Source: Calderihabitans maritimus (GTDB lineage: Bacteria > Bacillota > KKC1 > Calderihabitantales > Calderihabitantaceae). Taken from it: DNA of 64,000 nucleotides. Below are positions 15,206 through 24,780 of the stretch, in pieces. The stretch is taken from contig NZ_BDGJ01000018.1 of NCBI RefSeq assembly GCF_002207765.1, forward strand, positions 1 through 64,000, written 5' to 3'. Positions within the stretch are counted from its first letter, which is position 1, and every line of letters begins with the position of its first letter. The notes under the pieces are model-generated. The model had not been told where the DNA came from. It worked only from the letters and a program-made list of their open reading frames with translations, and did no database searches. The position numbers and the translations under genes are program-made.

Positions 15206-16918
15206 ATGAGACTTTCGGAGACGGCAAAGATTATATTGGAACGGCGGTATTTGCGAAAGAAGGCGGACGGGTCCAGAGAGACTATCGAGGAGTTGTTCTA
15301 CCGGGTAAGTAATGCTGTGGCTGCTGCAGAAAAAATGATAAATCCCCAGCTATCTTCAACGCAAGTAAATAAGATCAGAGATACGTTTCTTCAAATGTTA
15401 ACGAGTCTCGATTTTTTGCCCAACAGCCCTACCTTGATGAATGCCGGAACGAAGTTGGGTCAGCTGGCGGCCTGCTTTGTCTTACCAGTGGAGGACAGTA
15501 TCGAGGGGATTTTCAATGCGGTTAAGGAGGCAGCTCTTATTCAGAAAAGCGGGGGTGGAACCGGGTTTTCCTTCTCGCGAATTCGTCCCAAAGGTGCCCC
15601 CGTGACCAGTACGGGCGGAATTGCTTCCGGGCCACTACCGTTTATTAAAGTTTTTGACAGTGCAGCGGAGGCCATTCGGCAGGGAAGTGCGCGCAGCGGA
15701 GCCAACATCGCTGTTTTACGGGTAGATCACCCGGACATAAAAGAATTTATATCTCTCAAGAGCAAACCGGGAACGCTGCGAAACTTCAATATCTCTGTTG
15801 GCTTGACCAAAGAATTTATGGAGGCCCTAGAAAATGACGGTTTCTACAACCTTCACTTCAACGGTAAGGTCTATAACCGTTTTAAGGCCTGGGATGTTTT
15901 CTCGCTGATCGTGGAACATGCCTGGAGCAACGGCGAACCTGGAATCATCTTTTTGGACCGCCTGAACGAGGGTAACCCAACCCCCGCGCTGGGTGAAATC
16001 GAAGCAACCAACCCCTGCGCGGAACAGCCGCTACTGCCGTATGAAGCCTGCAACCTGGGCTCCATCAACCTTTCCAATATGGTTAGAAACGGGCAGGTGG
16101 ACTGGGGACATTTAGCCGAGACGGTAGAGTGGTCTGTCAGGTTTTTGGATAACGTCATCGAGATCAATAAATTTCCACTGAAGAAGATCACCGAGATGGT
16201 CCAGAGCAACCGGAAAATAGGCCTTGGGGTGATGGGATGGGCGGATATGCTGTTTAAGCTGCGCTTGCCCTACAACAGCAACCAGGCGGTGGAACTGGCG
16301 GAGAAGGTGATGGCCTTTATCCAAGAAAAAGCCCATGCCGTCTCTAGCGCTTTGGCTGAAAAAAGGGGAGACTTCCCAAACATTGATATCAGTGTTTACC
16401 GCGGCCAGCGCCGGCGCAATGCCACCTGTACTACCATTGCCCCTACCGGTACCATCAGTATGATTGCCGGGACTTCTCCCGGCATTGAACCGGTCTTTGC
16501 TTTGGTACAAACGCGAAGAATCTTGGATGATTATGCGGTCACCCAGATGAATCCGGTTTTTGAAAAATACTTGACTGAGAATTTTGAGAGGACGACGAGA
16601 GACAGAATCCTGCAAGAAGTGAAGCGCAGGGGAAGTCTACAGCAGGTAGAAGGTGTACCGGAAGAGATGAAAAGGGTGTTTGTTACCGCCTGGGATATTT
16701 CCCCCGAGTGGCATGTCAGAATGCAGGCGGCCTTTCAGGCTCACTGTGATAACGCTGTTTCCAAAACCATCAATCTCAGGCCCACGGCAACCAAGGAAGA
16801 AGTTAGGAAGGCCTTTCTGATGGCCTATCATTTAGGGTGCAAAGGCTGCACGGTGTACAGGGCAGGAACCCGGGAGGAGGATGTGGTCGTGCCGGGAGCC
16901 TGTTGCAATTGTCGATAA
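15206..16918 (+). CDS. nrdJ: Ribonucleotide reductase, class II (adenosylcobalamin-dependent)
   Basis: Reduces ribonucleotides to deoxyribonucleotides with a B12-derived radical, independent of oxygen. It shows DFLPNSPTLMNAGT, the first redox Cys in LAACFVLPVED, the catalytic NPCAEQPLLPYEACNLGS (radical Cys and Glu), the phosphate loop APTGTISMIAGTSPGIEP and a C-terminal Cys-rich CCNCR tail that recycles the active-site disulfide. At 570 residues it lacks an N-terminal ATP cone and is at the short end for the family. The start is ATG 15206 with only a weak GGGTTGG before it. Its upstream region holds DnaA boxes. Confidence 0.95.
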   Translation: MRLSETAKIILERRYLRKKADGSRETIEELFYRVSNAVAAAEKMINPQLSSTQVNKIRDTFLQMLTSLDFLPNSPTLMNAGTKLGQLAACFVLPVEDSIEGIFNAVKEAALIQKSGGGTGFSFSRIRPKGAPVTSTGGIASGPLPFIKVFDSAAEAIRQGSARSGANIAVLRVDHPDIKEFISLKSKPGTLRNFNISVGLTKEFMEALENDGFYNLHFNGKVYNRFKAWDVFSLIVEHAWSNGEPGIIFLDRLNEGNPTPALGEIEATNPCAEQPLLPYEACNLGSINLSNMVRNGQVDWGHLAETVEWSVRFLDNVIEINKFPLKKITEMVQSNRKIGLGVMGWADMLFKLRLPYNSNQAVELAEKVMAFIQEKAHAVSSALAEKRGDFPNIDISVYRGQRRRNATCTTIAPTGTISMIAGTSPGIEPVFALVQTRRILDDYAVTQMNPVFEKYLTENFERTTRDRILQEVKRRGSLQQVEGVPEEMKRVFVTAWDISPEWHVRMQAAFQAHCDNAVSKTINLRPTATKEEVRKAFLMAYHLGCKGCTVYRAGTREEDVVVPGACCNCR

Positions 16919-16979
16919 GGTGCCAAGGTAAGGGGTTTGGTATTATTCTGTACCATCCTAGGGCAAGGGGACAACTTCA

Positions 16980-17003
16980 ACCGGCTAAGCCGGCATTTTT
17001 TGT
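16980..17003 (+). terminator. Terminator of nrdJ
   Basis: Stem CCGGC-TAA-GCCGG followed by CATTTTTTG, 60 nt after the nrdJ stop. Confidence 0.75.
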
Positions 17004-17047
17004 ACTAACCTTTCCGCGCGCATATGGAGAAGCAATGTCTGGAGCGG

Positions 17048-17681
17048 TTAACTCATATGGATAACTTTGAAGCCGTGCCTTTCGAATTCAGCCGCAATCT
17101 TTCTGCCATCGGCGACGTTCAGACGCAAGACAACTTGAGATTTTCCCGGAGAGGTCTGGCGGGTAGCCACGTTAATAATATTTATGCCGGCTTCTTTAAT
17201 AATTCCGGCCAATTCGTGAAGTACGCCTACCTTGTCCTCTACCTCCACAGTGATTCTTGTGCCGGGTCGACGGAAGCCGAAGAGATTGACTATCGCTTCG
17301 AATAAATCAGTCTGGGTAATTATCCCCACCAACTTATCGTTTTCTACTACCAACAAATCTCCAATTTTATGTTCTCTCATAATGGTGGCTGCTTCTTCAA
17401 TGGGAGTGTCGGGAGCGACGCAGATAGGATTTCTAATCATCACTTCCCCGACCTTCATCTTAGAAATGAGATAATTGAGCTCAAAAACGCTGAGGGAGGT
17501 AGCCGGGGAAGGAGATACTTTGAGCAAATCATGTTCTGTAACTAGTCCAAGAAGTCTGTTCTTTTTCAGTCACGGGCAACCGCCGGATGTTATGGCGTTT
17601 CATCAATTCCAGGGCATCCAAAACAGACAGGTCCTTTGGCACAGTGATGGGGTTCACGGTCATATGATCACGTACAAACAC
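17048..17681 (-). pseudogene. CBS-CBS-ACT domain protein (AcuB-like), one-base frameshift
   Basis: Two adjacent frames form one AcuB-like protein of about 210 residues. The first (from GTG 17681, AGGTGATTA upstream) encodes FVRDHMTVNPITVPKDLSV and reaches PVTEKE. The frame one base off continues RLLGLVTEHDLLKVSP, a second CBS motif (VGEVMIRNPICVAPDTPIEEA) and a C-terminal ACT domain (RITVEVEDKVGVLHELAGII). The shift falls in the A-run at about 17558-17566. The domain set senses adenylate nucleotides and amino acids. Everything outside the shift is well conserved, so a very recent mutation or a homopolymer sequencing error is likely. Confidence 0.85.
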
Positions 17682-17844
17682 GTTAATCACCTCCGAATAA
17701 GTCTCGGTACTAAAATATTCGCCAAACAGAAGCCGTATCCTTCGTGAGTTATTGCCTTTTTTTAGGTTCAATAAAGGAATATGCCATTGTTGTCTAGAAT
17801 ACTGGTGCTGAAGAGCAATACTTACCGAGGCAAGGGGGATAAAA

Positions 17845-18066
17845 ATGGGTAAGGAGGCCGTAAAATACCTATCGTATGAGCCAAAGGTAAATTATGATCT
17901 GTGCAAATGCTGCCGGATTTGTGTAAGCTTTTGTCCCCAACATGTGTTGACAGTTGGTGAAAAGGGATATCCCGAGCGAACTTTTGCTGAGCGCTGTACA
18001 GGCTGCCGGCAGTGCTTTTATCGATGTCCCGACTTTGCTATTGAAGTGGAGGTGAAGTCCAGTTGA
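17845..18066 (+). CDS. korD: 2-oxoacid:ferredoxin oxidoreductase, delta (ferredoxin) subunit
   Basis: A 73-residue 2[4Fe-4S] ferredoxin with both cluster motifs intact: CKCCRICVSFCP and CTGCRQCFYRCP. It carries electrons between the thiamine-diphosphate centre of the KorAB enzyme and free ferredoxin. AGGGGG precedes ATG 17845. Its stop overlaps the TTG start of korA by 4 nt, so translation is coupled. It is the first gene of korDABC. Confidence 0.92.
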   Translation: MGKEAVKYLSYEPKVNYDLCKCCRICVSFCPQHVLTVGEKGYPERTFAERCTGCRQCFYRCPDFAIEVEVKSS

Positions 18067-19196
18067 ACTCGCTAAAATTCTGGCAGGGTAATGAGGCATG
18101 CGTTTACGGTGCTATAGATGCCGGTGCCAGGTTTTACGCCGGATATCCTATCAGCCCGTCGACTGAAATCGCGGAGCTTTCATCCCGTATTCTACCCGAT
18201 TACGGGGGGATTTACGTCCAGATGGAAGACGAAATTAGCGGAATAGCCGCAGTTATTGGCGCGAGCCTAAGCGGGATGAAAGCTTTTACGGCTACCAGCG
18301 GGCCCGGCTTTTCCCTTATGCAGGAAAACATCGGATTTGCCATAATGGCCGAAGTTCCCTGTGTTATAATTAATGTTCAACGTTATGGTGTGGCCACCGG
18401 GGTGGCTACCCAACCTGCTCAAAGTGATGTCATGCAGGCCCGCTGGGGTACGCACGGAGACCATGGAGCAATTGTAATCGCACCCAGCTCGGTACAAGAA
18501 TGCTACGATCTAACGGTAGAAGCCTTTAATGCGGCGGAACGATTTTGTCATCCTGTAATTGTTCTCACTGATGCTGCTTTGGCTCATCTCCGAGAGCAGG
18601 TGAAGATACCTGGTCCCTCCCAATTAAGAATCGTCGAGCGCCAGCGACCTTCCGGTCCCGCAACTGATTACAAACCTTATGCTCCTGATGAAAAACTGGT
18701 TCCGCGTTTATCCAGCTTTGGAGACGACTATATTTTACGAGTTACCGGACTGGTACACGATGAGAGGGGTTACTCCACGGCTAACCCAGAAGTTGCTCGC
18801 AATCTGACCCAAAGGTTGGTCGAAAAAATAGAAAAATTTGCTGACGAACTGCCTCAGCCCTTGGTATACGGCGAAGAAGATGCAGATATTGTTCTCATAT
18901 CTTACGGAATGTCGGCGCGAGCGGCTCGCAAAGCCCAGGCTATGGCAGAGGATAGAGGTATTGCGGTAAAGACCATACAACTCAGAACTCTCTGGCCTTT
19001 TCCGGAAGCTAAGGTCCGGGAAGTTTGTTCAGGAGCAAAAGTGGTTATGGTACCGGAAATGAACCTGGGGCAGATGGTACTGGAAGTAGAAAGGGTTGTC
19101 GGATCGTTGGCTGAAGTGAAACGGGTGAGCCGTACCGATACGATTGTAATTACACCGGAAGAGATACTCAAAATGATTGAGGAGGTAGCCGCATGA
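18063..19196 (+). CDS. korA: 2-oxoacid:ferredoxin oxidoreductase, alpha subunit
   Basis: A 377-residue alpha subunit with the pyrimidine-binding motif GYPISPSTEIAE, a conserved SGPGFSLMQENIGFA loop and C-terminal domain II/III segments (DIVLISYGMSARAARKAQ, then LRTLWPFPE). With KorB it oxidatively decarboxylates a 2-oxoacid, probably 2-oxoglutarate, to the acyl-CoA with reduction of ferredoxin. TTG start, 4-nt overlap with korD and with korB. Confidence 0.94.
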   Translation: MNSLKFWQGNEACVYGAIDAGARFYAGYPISPSTEIAELSSRILPDYGGIYVQMEDEISGIAAVIGASLSGMKAFTATSGPGFSLMQENIGFAIMAEVPCVIINVQRYGVATGVATQPAQSDVMQARWGTHGDHGAIVIAPSSVQECYDLTVEAFNAAERFCHPVIVLTDAALAHLREQVKIPGPSQLRIVERQRPSGPATDYKPYAPDEKLVPRLSSFGDDYILRVTGLVHDERGYSTANPEVARNLTQRLVEKIEKFADELPQPLVYGEEDADIVLISYGMSARAARKAQAMAEDRGIAVKTIQLRTLWPFPEAKVREVCSGAKVVMVPEMNLGQMVLEVERVVGSLAEVKRVSRTDTIVITPEEILKMIEEVAA

Positions 19197-20014
19197 GTCC
19201 CAAGGAAGTTCGTTACGGCGATTATATTGCCTGGGAAAACTTGCCCCATCTCTGGTGTGCCGGCTGTGGACATGGGGTAATTCTGAAAGCCATAACCATG
19301 GCTGCGGCTGAATTGGCTATTCCAAAAGAAAAGTTAGTTTTGGCTACGGGTATAGGTTGTTCCGGTAGGAGCGGGGACTACGTAACCTGTCACCGTTTTC
19401 AAGGAACCCATGGTAGAACGCTGGCTTTTGCTACCGGAATAAAACTTGCCCGCCCCGATGTGACGGTGATTTGTTTAATGGGGGATGGAGATGGAGCAGC
19501 CATCGGGGGTAATCACCTGCTGCATGCCGCCCGTCGTAATATCGATGTAACTGCCGTGATCGCCAACAACCTTAATTATGGAATGACCGGAGGCCAGTTT
19601 TCTCCCGCTACACCGTTGGGCAGTGTTACTAGTACTTCCCGCAGCGGCAAGACAGAAGCTACCATGGACCTCTGTGCATTGGCAGACGTAGCTGGAGCCA
19701 ATTTTGTCGCCCGTACAACTGTTTATCATGTCCGGGAGGTACAGCGGTTTATAGAAAGGGCAATAAAGACGAAAGGATTTTCAATGGTAGAGGTTTTGAC
19801 GCCCTGCCCGACCTATTACGGCCGTTACAATGAAATAGGAGACAGCGTGGGAATGCTTAACTGGTTCAAAAACCGAACACTGCCTTTAGAAAAATATCAG
19901 GCTCTGCCGCCGGAGGAAAAGAAAAACTACTTCTGGCGGGGAATTATGGTGGAAAGGGAACGCCCCGATTTTCTTGAGACCTACCGGTCATCGGTGGCAA
20001 GGAGGTCGAATTGA
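19193..20014 (+). CDS. korB: 2-oxoacid:ferredoxin oxidoreductase, beta subunit
   Basis: A 273-residue subunit binding thiamine diphosphate: WCAGCGHG, GIGCSGRSGDY and the magnesium motif GDGDGAAIGGNHLLHA with NNLNYGMTGGQ. It has no added ferredoxin domain because that is the separate korD. It overlaps korA and korC by 4 nt each. The substrate is inferred as 2-oxoglutarate from the four-subunit KorDABC order; other 2-oxoacids are possible. Confidence 0.94.
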   Translation: MSPKEVRYGDYIAWENLPHLWCAGCGHGVILKAITMAAAELAIPKEKLVLATGIGCSGRSGDYVTCHRFQGTHGRTLAFATGIKLARPDVTVICLMGDGDGAAIGGNHLLHAARRNIDVTAVIANNLNYGMTGGQFSPATPLGSVTSTSRSGKTEATMDLCALADVAGANFVARTTVYHVREVQRFIERAIKTKGFSMVEVLTPCPTYYGRYNEIGDSVGMLNWFKNRTLPLEKYQALPPEEKKNYFWRGIMVERERPDFLETYRSSVARRSN

Positions 20015-20586
20015 TGGGAAAGCGTTGGGAAATAATTCTTAGTGGCATCGGTGGACAGGGATTGGGACTCGGAGGAAGGATCCTGGCAGAAGCAGGAGGA
20101 ATTGACCGAGGATTATACGTCGCTCAGACTCAAAGCTACGGAGCCAGAGCCCGCGGTGGATACAGCCAGTCTTCTGTAATTATAAGCGAGGAAGAAATTC
20201 TATATCCCCTGGTACAGGAACCGAACCTGCTCCTGGCGTTGGGGCAAAGGGGATACCAATACTATGCCGCGAAAACTAAAAATAACGGTTTAGTTATTTT
20301 TGATGAAGAAACGGTTCAGCCTGACCTTTCCCTTCCTGTCCAACAGATAGGCCTGCCCATGGTGGCTACAGCCCGGAAAATAAACCACGAGAGAGGGGTA
20401 ACTATTCTGGCTCTGGGTGCTATAAGCTTATTAACCTCCGTGGCGGATTCCCTGTCCCTGCAAAAAGTTCTGGAACGCCATTTCCGCCGCCAGGCGGTAA
20501 GCCTGAATGTCCTGGCTTTCAAGGAAGGAATGCGCATAGCTTATGCCTATAGTACGGCTCAACAAGTGGAGCTGCCGTTACTGTAA
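20011..20586 (+). CDS. korC: 2-oxoacid:ferredoxin oxidoreductase, gamma subunit
   Basis: A 191-residue gamma subunit with GIGGQGLGLGGRILAEA at the N-terminus and TQSYGARARGGYSQSSV, both typical of the domain that helps bind coenzyme A. It is the last gene of korDABC, ending 13 nt before the convergent asparaginase gene. No terminator hairpin is seen in the gap. Confidence 0.93.
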   Translation: MMGKRWEIILSGIGGQGLGLGGRILAEAGGIDRGLYVAQTQSYGARARGGYSQSSVIISEEEILYPLVQEPNLLLALGQRGYQYYAAKTKNNGLVIFDEETVQPDLSLPVQQIGLPMVATARKINHERGVTILALGAISLLTSVADSLSLQKVLERHFRRQAVSLNVLAFKEGMRIAYAYSTAQQVELPLL

Positions 20587-20598
20587 GGCATACCGAAT

Positions 20599-21606
20599 TT
20601 AGCAGTGTTTCAACTTGAAGACAGGCCTGATCATACCTACGGTTTCGCCACGGAAGTTTTTCACTTCCGGCCGGTGAAATTCATTCAAAGCCTGAAGCTG
20701 GGAAGCATCAAGGAGACGAAGCTGTCGTAGAATTTCGATTACCGCTGGACTTACTGCACGCTGGGAGCCATCTTCAATTTTGAGGGCTACTCCCCAGCCA
20801 TAATTCTTAATACCCAGGCAGTAAACGGCTTCCGCTCCGGCTTTGGCAACGATATTGCCTCTGCCGTGGTTTATTAATTCCGTACAGATTCGGCCGCTAC
20901 CACTCACCATGACTGGATTAGACAACATGGCCTCCGAAATAAAGTGGCAGGCCTCCCTTTTTTTACCCGAGATTTTCCGGGGTTCTACAAGGGAGGCGAA
21001 AGCGAGAGCCATGTTATAAAGGGGCATGCCGAAGACAGGAACACCGCATCCGTCGGTACCCACTACTATTTCCTCTTCAGGCAGCTGGCACATATGACTG
21101 ATAGTGTCCAGCATAGTTTTCTGAACCGGATGATCAGGGGCCAAGTACTTTTCCAGCGGCCAACCGTGATGAAGGGCGAGGGCCAGCATAGCTGAGTGCT
21201 TACCGGAGCAGTTGTTGTGCAACTCAGTGGGTTTTTCTCTGTTTTCTATCAGTCGGTTGGCGGTAGGACGGTGAAAAGGTCGGTGTATCCCGCAGAGCAG
21301 CGCTGAAGGGGACGCCCCGATCTTATCCAAGATACTTTTCACTGTCTCTACATGAACCGGTTCTCCGGCGTGAGACCCGCACATTACTGCTATTTCCGCC
21401 GGGGTGAAGGAGAAACGTTCCGCTGCTCCGCTTTCTATCAGGGGTATAACCTGCAACGGTTTAGCTGCTGAACGCAGGTAAGTAAAATAATAGGGATTAC
21501 CGACAGAGTACAAAATATTGCCTTCGACATCTACCACTACCGCGTGTCCGCGGTGGATGCTCTCTACTAATCCGCCCCGGGTAACTTCTATCAAGACCTC
21601 CGACAT
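20599..21606 (-). CDS. L-asparaginase II family protein
   Basis: A 335-residue protein of the asparaginase II family (PF06089-like), unrelated to the classic AnsA/AnsB fold. It shows RGGLVESIHRGHAVVVD, RSAAKPLQVIPL, VMCGSHAGEPVHV and NNCSGKHSAMLA, followed by GTDGCGVPVFGMPL. It would hydrolyse L-asparagine to aspartate and ammonia in the cytoplasm. Monocistronic, convergent with korDABC. Enzymes of this family are less studied, so substrate specificity is assigned by family only. Confidence 0.88.
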   Translation of the reverse strand: MSEVLIEVTRGGLVESIHRGHAVVVDVEGNILYSVGNPYYFTYLRSAAKPLQVIPLIESGAAERFSFTPAEIAVMCGSHAGEPVHVETVKSILDKIGASPSALLCGIHRPFHRPTANRLIENREKPTELHNNCSGKHSAMLALALHHGWPLEKYLAPDHPVQKTMLDTISHMCQLPEEEIVVGTDGCGVPVFGMPLYNMALAFASLVEPRKISGKKREACHFISEAMLSNPVMVSGSGRICTELINHGRGNIVAKAGAEAVYCLGIKNYGWGVALKIEDGSQRAVSPAVIEILRQLRLLDASQLQALNEFHRPEVKNFRGETVGMIRPVFKLKHC

Positions 21607-21789
21607 TAATACCAGCTCCTTGTCACTACCAATTCGTCAAAGGCGTTCAAACTCCTTCTTTTATTAACTATTGCCGAAAGCTCATTAAATATCCTTATTT
21701 TGCTTCGATTGTTCTCGATGGTTCAGGCATAAAAATTGCTATAGTTTTTATTTAAACCAAACAACTCTTTTATCTGGAGGTGGGGTGCC

Positions 21790-22746
21790 TTGGTTGATAT
21801 CCAGCAACTGCCTTGTGATATTTTTCAAGTGGATCTTGAGGATTGCGGCCATAAGGGCCGCACAGCGGGATACTTTGTACGGGGAGAAGAATGGATGTTA
21901 ATTGAAACTGGACCAGCTAGTTCAGCCGAGGTGGTAGTCCGGGCCGCAGAAGAGCTTGGCACACGCCCCGAGGAGGTAAAATACTTGGCGGTAACGCACA
22001 TTCACCTGGATCATGCCGGCGGTCTGGGAGTACTCAGTCGGCACTTTCCTAAAGCAACAGCGGTGGTCCATCCCAGGGGAGTCAAGCATATGGTAGATCC
22101 TTCCCGGTTGAGGGCAGGGGCTCTAGCGGTTTTCGGGCCGGAAAAGATGAAGGAGTTGGGCGAAATAGAACCTTTATCGGAAGACCGAATAATGGCAGCA
22201 GGGGAGGGTACGGTACTATCTTTAGGTAACCGGGTGTTGGAAGTATGGGAAACTCCCGGGCATGCCAAGCATCACATCTGTATTTACGACCGGCAGTCTA
22301 GAGGCCTGTTCAGTGGCGATGCTGCCGGGGTATTCAGTCCGGAGCTGAGCAGGCAGCAGGGAAGTCCAGTACTGCGCCCTGCTACTCCTCCTCCCGATTT
22401 TGACGGCGCCCTCATGTTTAAATCATTAAGCCGGATGGCCTTAAGGGAGATTGATAGGATTTACTACACGCATTTCGGTTTGGGCGAGCCTGCGCGCCAG
22501 TTACTTGAAATCGTAGCCGGGCAGGTGGCCATTTGGCTGGAAATAGCAAAAAATCTCAAAAAAGCAGGGAAAACGGCTGAAGAATTGGTTTCAACTCTGG
22601 AAGAGTATAGCCGGCAATGGATATTTGGTGATACAAAAGATATGCCGAACAACCTGAGCCCGGCAGCAGCGCAAGAGTGGGATTTCTTGTTCGGTATGCT
22701 GAACCTTTCGGCAAAGGGGATCTTCCGGTATATTGAAACATTATAG
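21790..22746 (+). CDS. MBL-fold metallo-hydrolase
   Basis: A 318-residue metallo-beta-lactamase-fold enzyme with the zinc motif THIHLDHAGG, the later His in ETPGHAKHH and the metal-bridging Asp in LFSGDAAG. A distal His is in YYTHFG. The C-terminal 80 residues are helical, as in several thiolesterase-like members. TTG 21790 has GGAGGTGGGG just upstream. Substrate unknown. Confidence 0.88.
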   Translation: MVDIQQLPCDIFQVDLEDCGHKGRTAGYFVRGEEWMLIETGPASSAEVVVRAAEELGTRPEEVKYLAVTHIHLDHAGGLGVLSRHFPKATAVVHPRGVKHMVDPSRLRAGALAVFGPEKMKELGEIEPLSEDRIMAAGEGTVLSLGNRVLEVWETPGHAKHHICIYDRQSRGLFSGDAAGVFSPELSRQQGSPVLRPATPPPDFDGALMFKSLSRMALREIDRIYYTHFGLGEPARQLLEIVAGQVAIWLEIAKNLKKAGKTAEELVSTLEEYSRQWIFGDTKDMPNNLSPAAAQEWDFLFGMLNLSAKGIFRYIETL

Positions 22747-22875
22747 GAAACTCATGCGAAGAACGGATGATTAGAAGCTACAGGGGTCTGCCGGCTACGG
22801 GAATGTCAAGTTGTTCAGCTATTTGGGGATCTAGTTTATTAAACTTACTCGCTGGCTTTGAGGAGGGGTGAGAGG

Positions 22876-23718
22876 ATGCAAATCTTGGGTATAGTGGCTT
22901 CCAAACGGAGGCTTGGAAACAGTGACGTTTTGGTAAGAGAGGCTTTGGAGCAGGCCCGCGAGGCCGGGGCAGAAACGGAAATTCTTTACCTTGATGAATA
23001 TGACTTGAAGGGGTGCCGCGGCTGCCTGGCCTGTGCTTACAAGGGCCGTTGCTCCTTAGAGGATGACATGGCGGTGATATTGGAAAAACTTTGGTTGGCC
23101 GACGGCCTGGTGTTTGCCGCCCCAACCTATATTTTCAGTCCTGTGGCTGTAGTTAAAGCATTGACTGACCGCGCCTTAATGCTTTCACCAAGGTTGAAAG
23201 ATTTGGAGAAACGACGTAGGAAAGCAGTCACTATTTCGGTGGCGGGAAATCCCCGGTGGAACCCTCTCGGGCTGGAATTCCTCAACCAAATGGTATTGGC
23301 ATATGGATTTAGCGTATTGCGGGGACTGGAAGCCTATGCACCGGGTCCCGGCGAAGTATTACTGCAACCGGAATTAATCGCCCAAGTTCGTGAAGCGGCA
23401 TCTTTTTTGGTTGAATCTTTGACCAATCCGCAGTTAAGCGAACCGGCGGCAGAACCGAACCAGTGTCCTGTATGCAGGGGTCGAGTCTTTCGCATCACCT
23501 CGACGGGAGACATCTTGTGTCCTATCTGTCTTACCCGAGGGAGAATTACTGGAAAAGGCAGTAATCTTTCCTTGGAGTTCGAGCCTGGAGAAGAGCACTT
23601 TTGGACACCGCAACACCGTCAGGAGCACCTGGTTAATTGGATTCTAGAGACCAGGAAAAGGTTCCGCGAAAATCTGAAGGCGGTAAAAGAAGCCCAAAAA
23701 AAGTATAAGGAAGAGTAG
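22876..23718 (+). CDS. Iron-sulfur flavoprotein (NADPH-dependent FMN reductase family) with C-terminal zinc ribbon
   Basis: A 280-residue protein. Residues 1-180 form a flavodoxin-like FMN domain (MQILGIVASKRRLGNSD, then FAAPTYIFSPVAVVKAL) with a Cys cluster CRGCLACAYKGRC that fits the [4Fe-4S] site of archaeal and clostridial iron-sulfur flavoproteins. A C-terminal zinc-ribbon-like segment follows (CPVCRGRVF...DILCPICLTRG), then a basic tail. ATG 22876 has GAGGGGTGAGAGG before it. Probably an electron carrier or redox repair protein; the added ribbon is unusual. Confidence 0.85.
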   Translation: MQILGIVASKRRLGNSDVLVREALEQAREAGAETEILYLDEYDLKGCRGCLACAYKGRCSLEDDMAVILEKLWLADGLVFAAPTYIFSPVAVVKALTDRALMLSPRLKDLEKRRRKAVTISVAGNPRWNPLGLEFLNQMVLAYGFSVLRGLEAYAPGPGEVLLQPELIAQVREAASFLVESLTNPQLSEPAAEPNQCPVCRGRVFRITSTGDILCPICLTRGRITGKGSNLSLEFEPGEEHFWTPQHRQEHLVNWILETRKRFRENLKAVKEAQKKYKEE

Positions 23719-23822
23719 AAGAACTATAGATCGAACTAGGTTGTAGAAAGCAAAAGGATTCCTTAAAATAGGAAGGAGGTTATAAAATACCGATTTCTTG
23801 CCCCAAAGGAGGTAGTAAAGAA

Positions 23823-24713
23823 TTGAAAGTGAACTTGGAATGCATACCGTGCTATTTGAAGCAGGCTCTATCGGCTTTAAAACAGACATCGTTATCGCAG
23901 GAGAAAAAGAAGCAATTGCTACTACAACTGGCTCCTCTAGTTGCGGAGTTAAGGGACGACTGCACTCCGGCAGAAAATTCCAGCTATATTCTTCACCGCT
24001 TAATTGAACTAAGTGAAATCAACGACCCTTTTGCAACGGCAAAACGAATATCTAACCGTCAGGCGCAGCGCCTTGAGCCTTACCTTGGCAATCTGTTACG
24101 GACGGCGGAAGACCCTTTGGAAGAGGCTATAAAGATTTCCGTGGCGGGAAACGTGGTAGACCTGGGAATTCAGGAGGACTATGACCTCCAGGCCAGCTTG
24201 AAACAAGCCTTAAGCGTTCCTTTTGCCCGATTTGACTATAATCAGTTTCAAGAAGTTTTAAATAAAGCGGAAAAGGTTCTGGTCCTGGGCGATAACAGTG
24301 GGGAAATAGTCTTCGATAAGTTTTTGGTTGCGGAAATTTCCGGTCGGCAAAAACAGGTCTTTTACAGCGTTAAGTCGGCACCTATTCTCAACGATGCTAC
24401 CTTGGTTGATGCGGAAGAAGTAGGGATGACCCGTATCGCCCGAGTAATAACTACCGGAAGCAATTTCCTGGGAGTGGTACCTGAATATTGTTCCCCAGAG
24501 TTTCTGAAGCATTTTAAAGATGCCGACCTCATCATAAGCAAGGGACAGGCTAATTACGAGACGCTTGAAGGTACAGAACTGGCCGGAACCAAGACTTTTT
24601 TCCTGCTCAAGGCCAAATGCCCGGTGGTAGCCACTCACCTGGGGGTAGAATTGGGAGAGCTAGTTTTCTTGCAGAATAAACCAGTCCAAAATGACTTCGA
24701 TACTTATTTTTGA
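23823..24713 (+). CDS. DUF89 / damage-control phosphatase family protein
   Basis: A 296-residue protein of the DUF89 (ARMT1/damage-control phosphatase) family. The N-terminal helix pair begins LECIPCYLKQAL with the CxxC seen in prokaryotic members. The metal site includes VLGDNSGEIVFDKF, then ILNDATLVDAEEVG and the late KGQANYETLE. Family members dephosphorylate damaged phospho-metabolites; the substrate here is unknown. TTG 23823 has AAAGGAGG upstream. Confidence 0.86.
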   Translation: MKVNLECIPCYLKQALSALKQTSLSQEKKKQLLLQLAPLVAELRDDCTPAENSSYILHRLIELSEINDPFATAKRISNRQAQRLEPYLGNLLRTAEDPLEEAIKISVAGNVVDLGIQEDYDLQASLKQALSVPFARFDYNQFQEVLNKAEKVLVLGDNSGEIVFDKFLVAEISGRQKQVFYSVKSAPILNDATLVDAEEVGMTRIARVITTGSNFLGVVPEYCSPEFLKHFKDADLIISKGQANYETLEGTELAGTKTFFLLKAKCPVVATHLGVELGELVFLQNKPVQNDFDTYF

Positions 24714-24780
24714 TCACATTAGGTTAAATAGTAAAGGTATAAATTTCTGCGAAAAGAATCTTCAAGAGAGGGGGGGGAGA

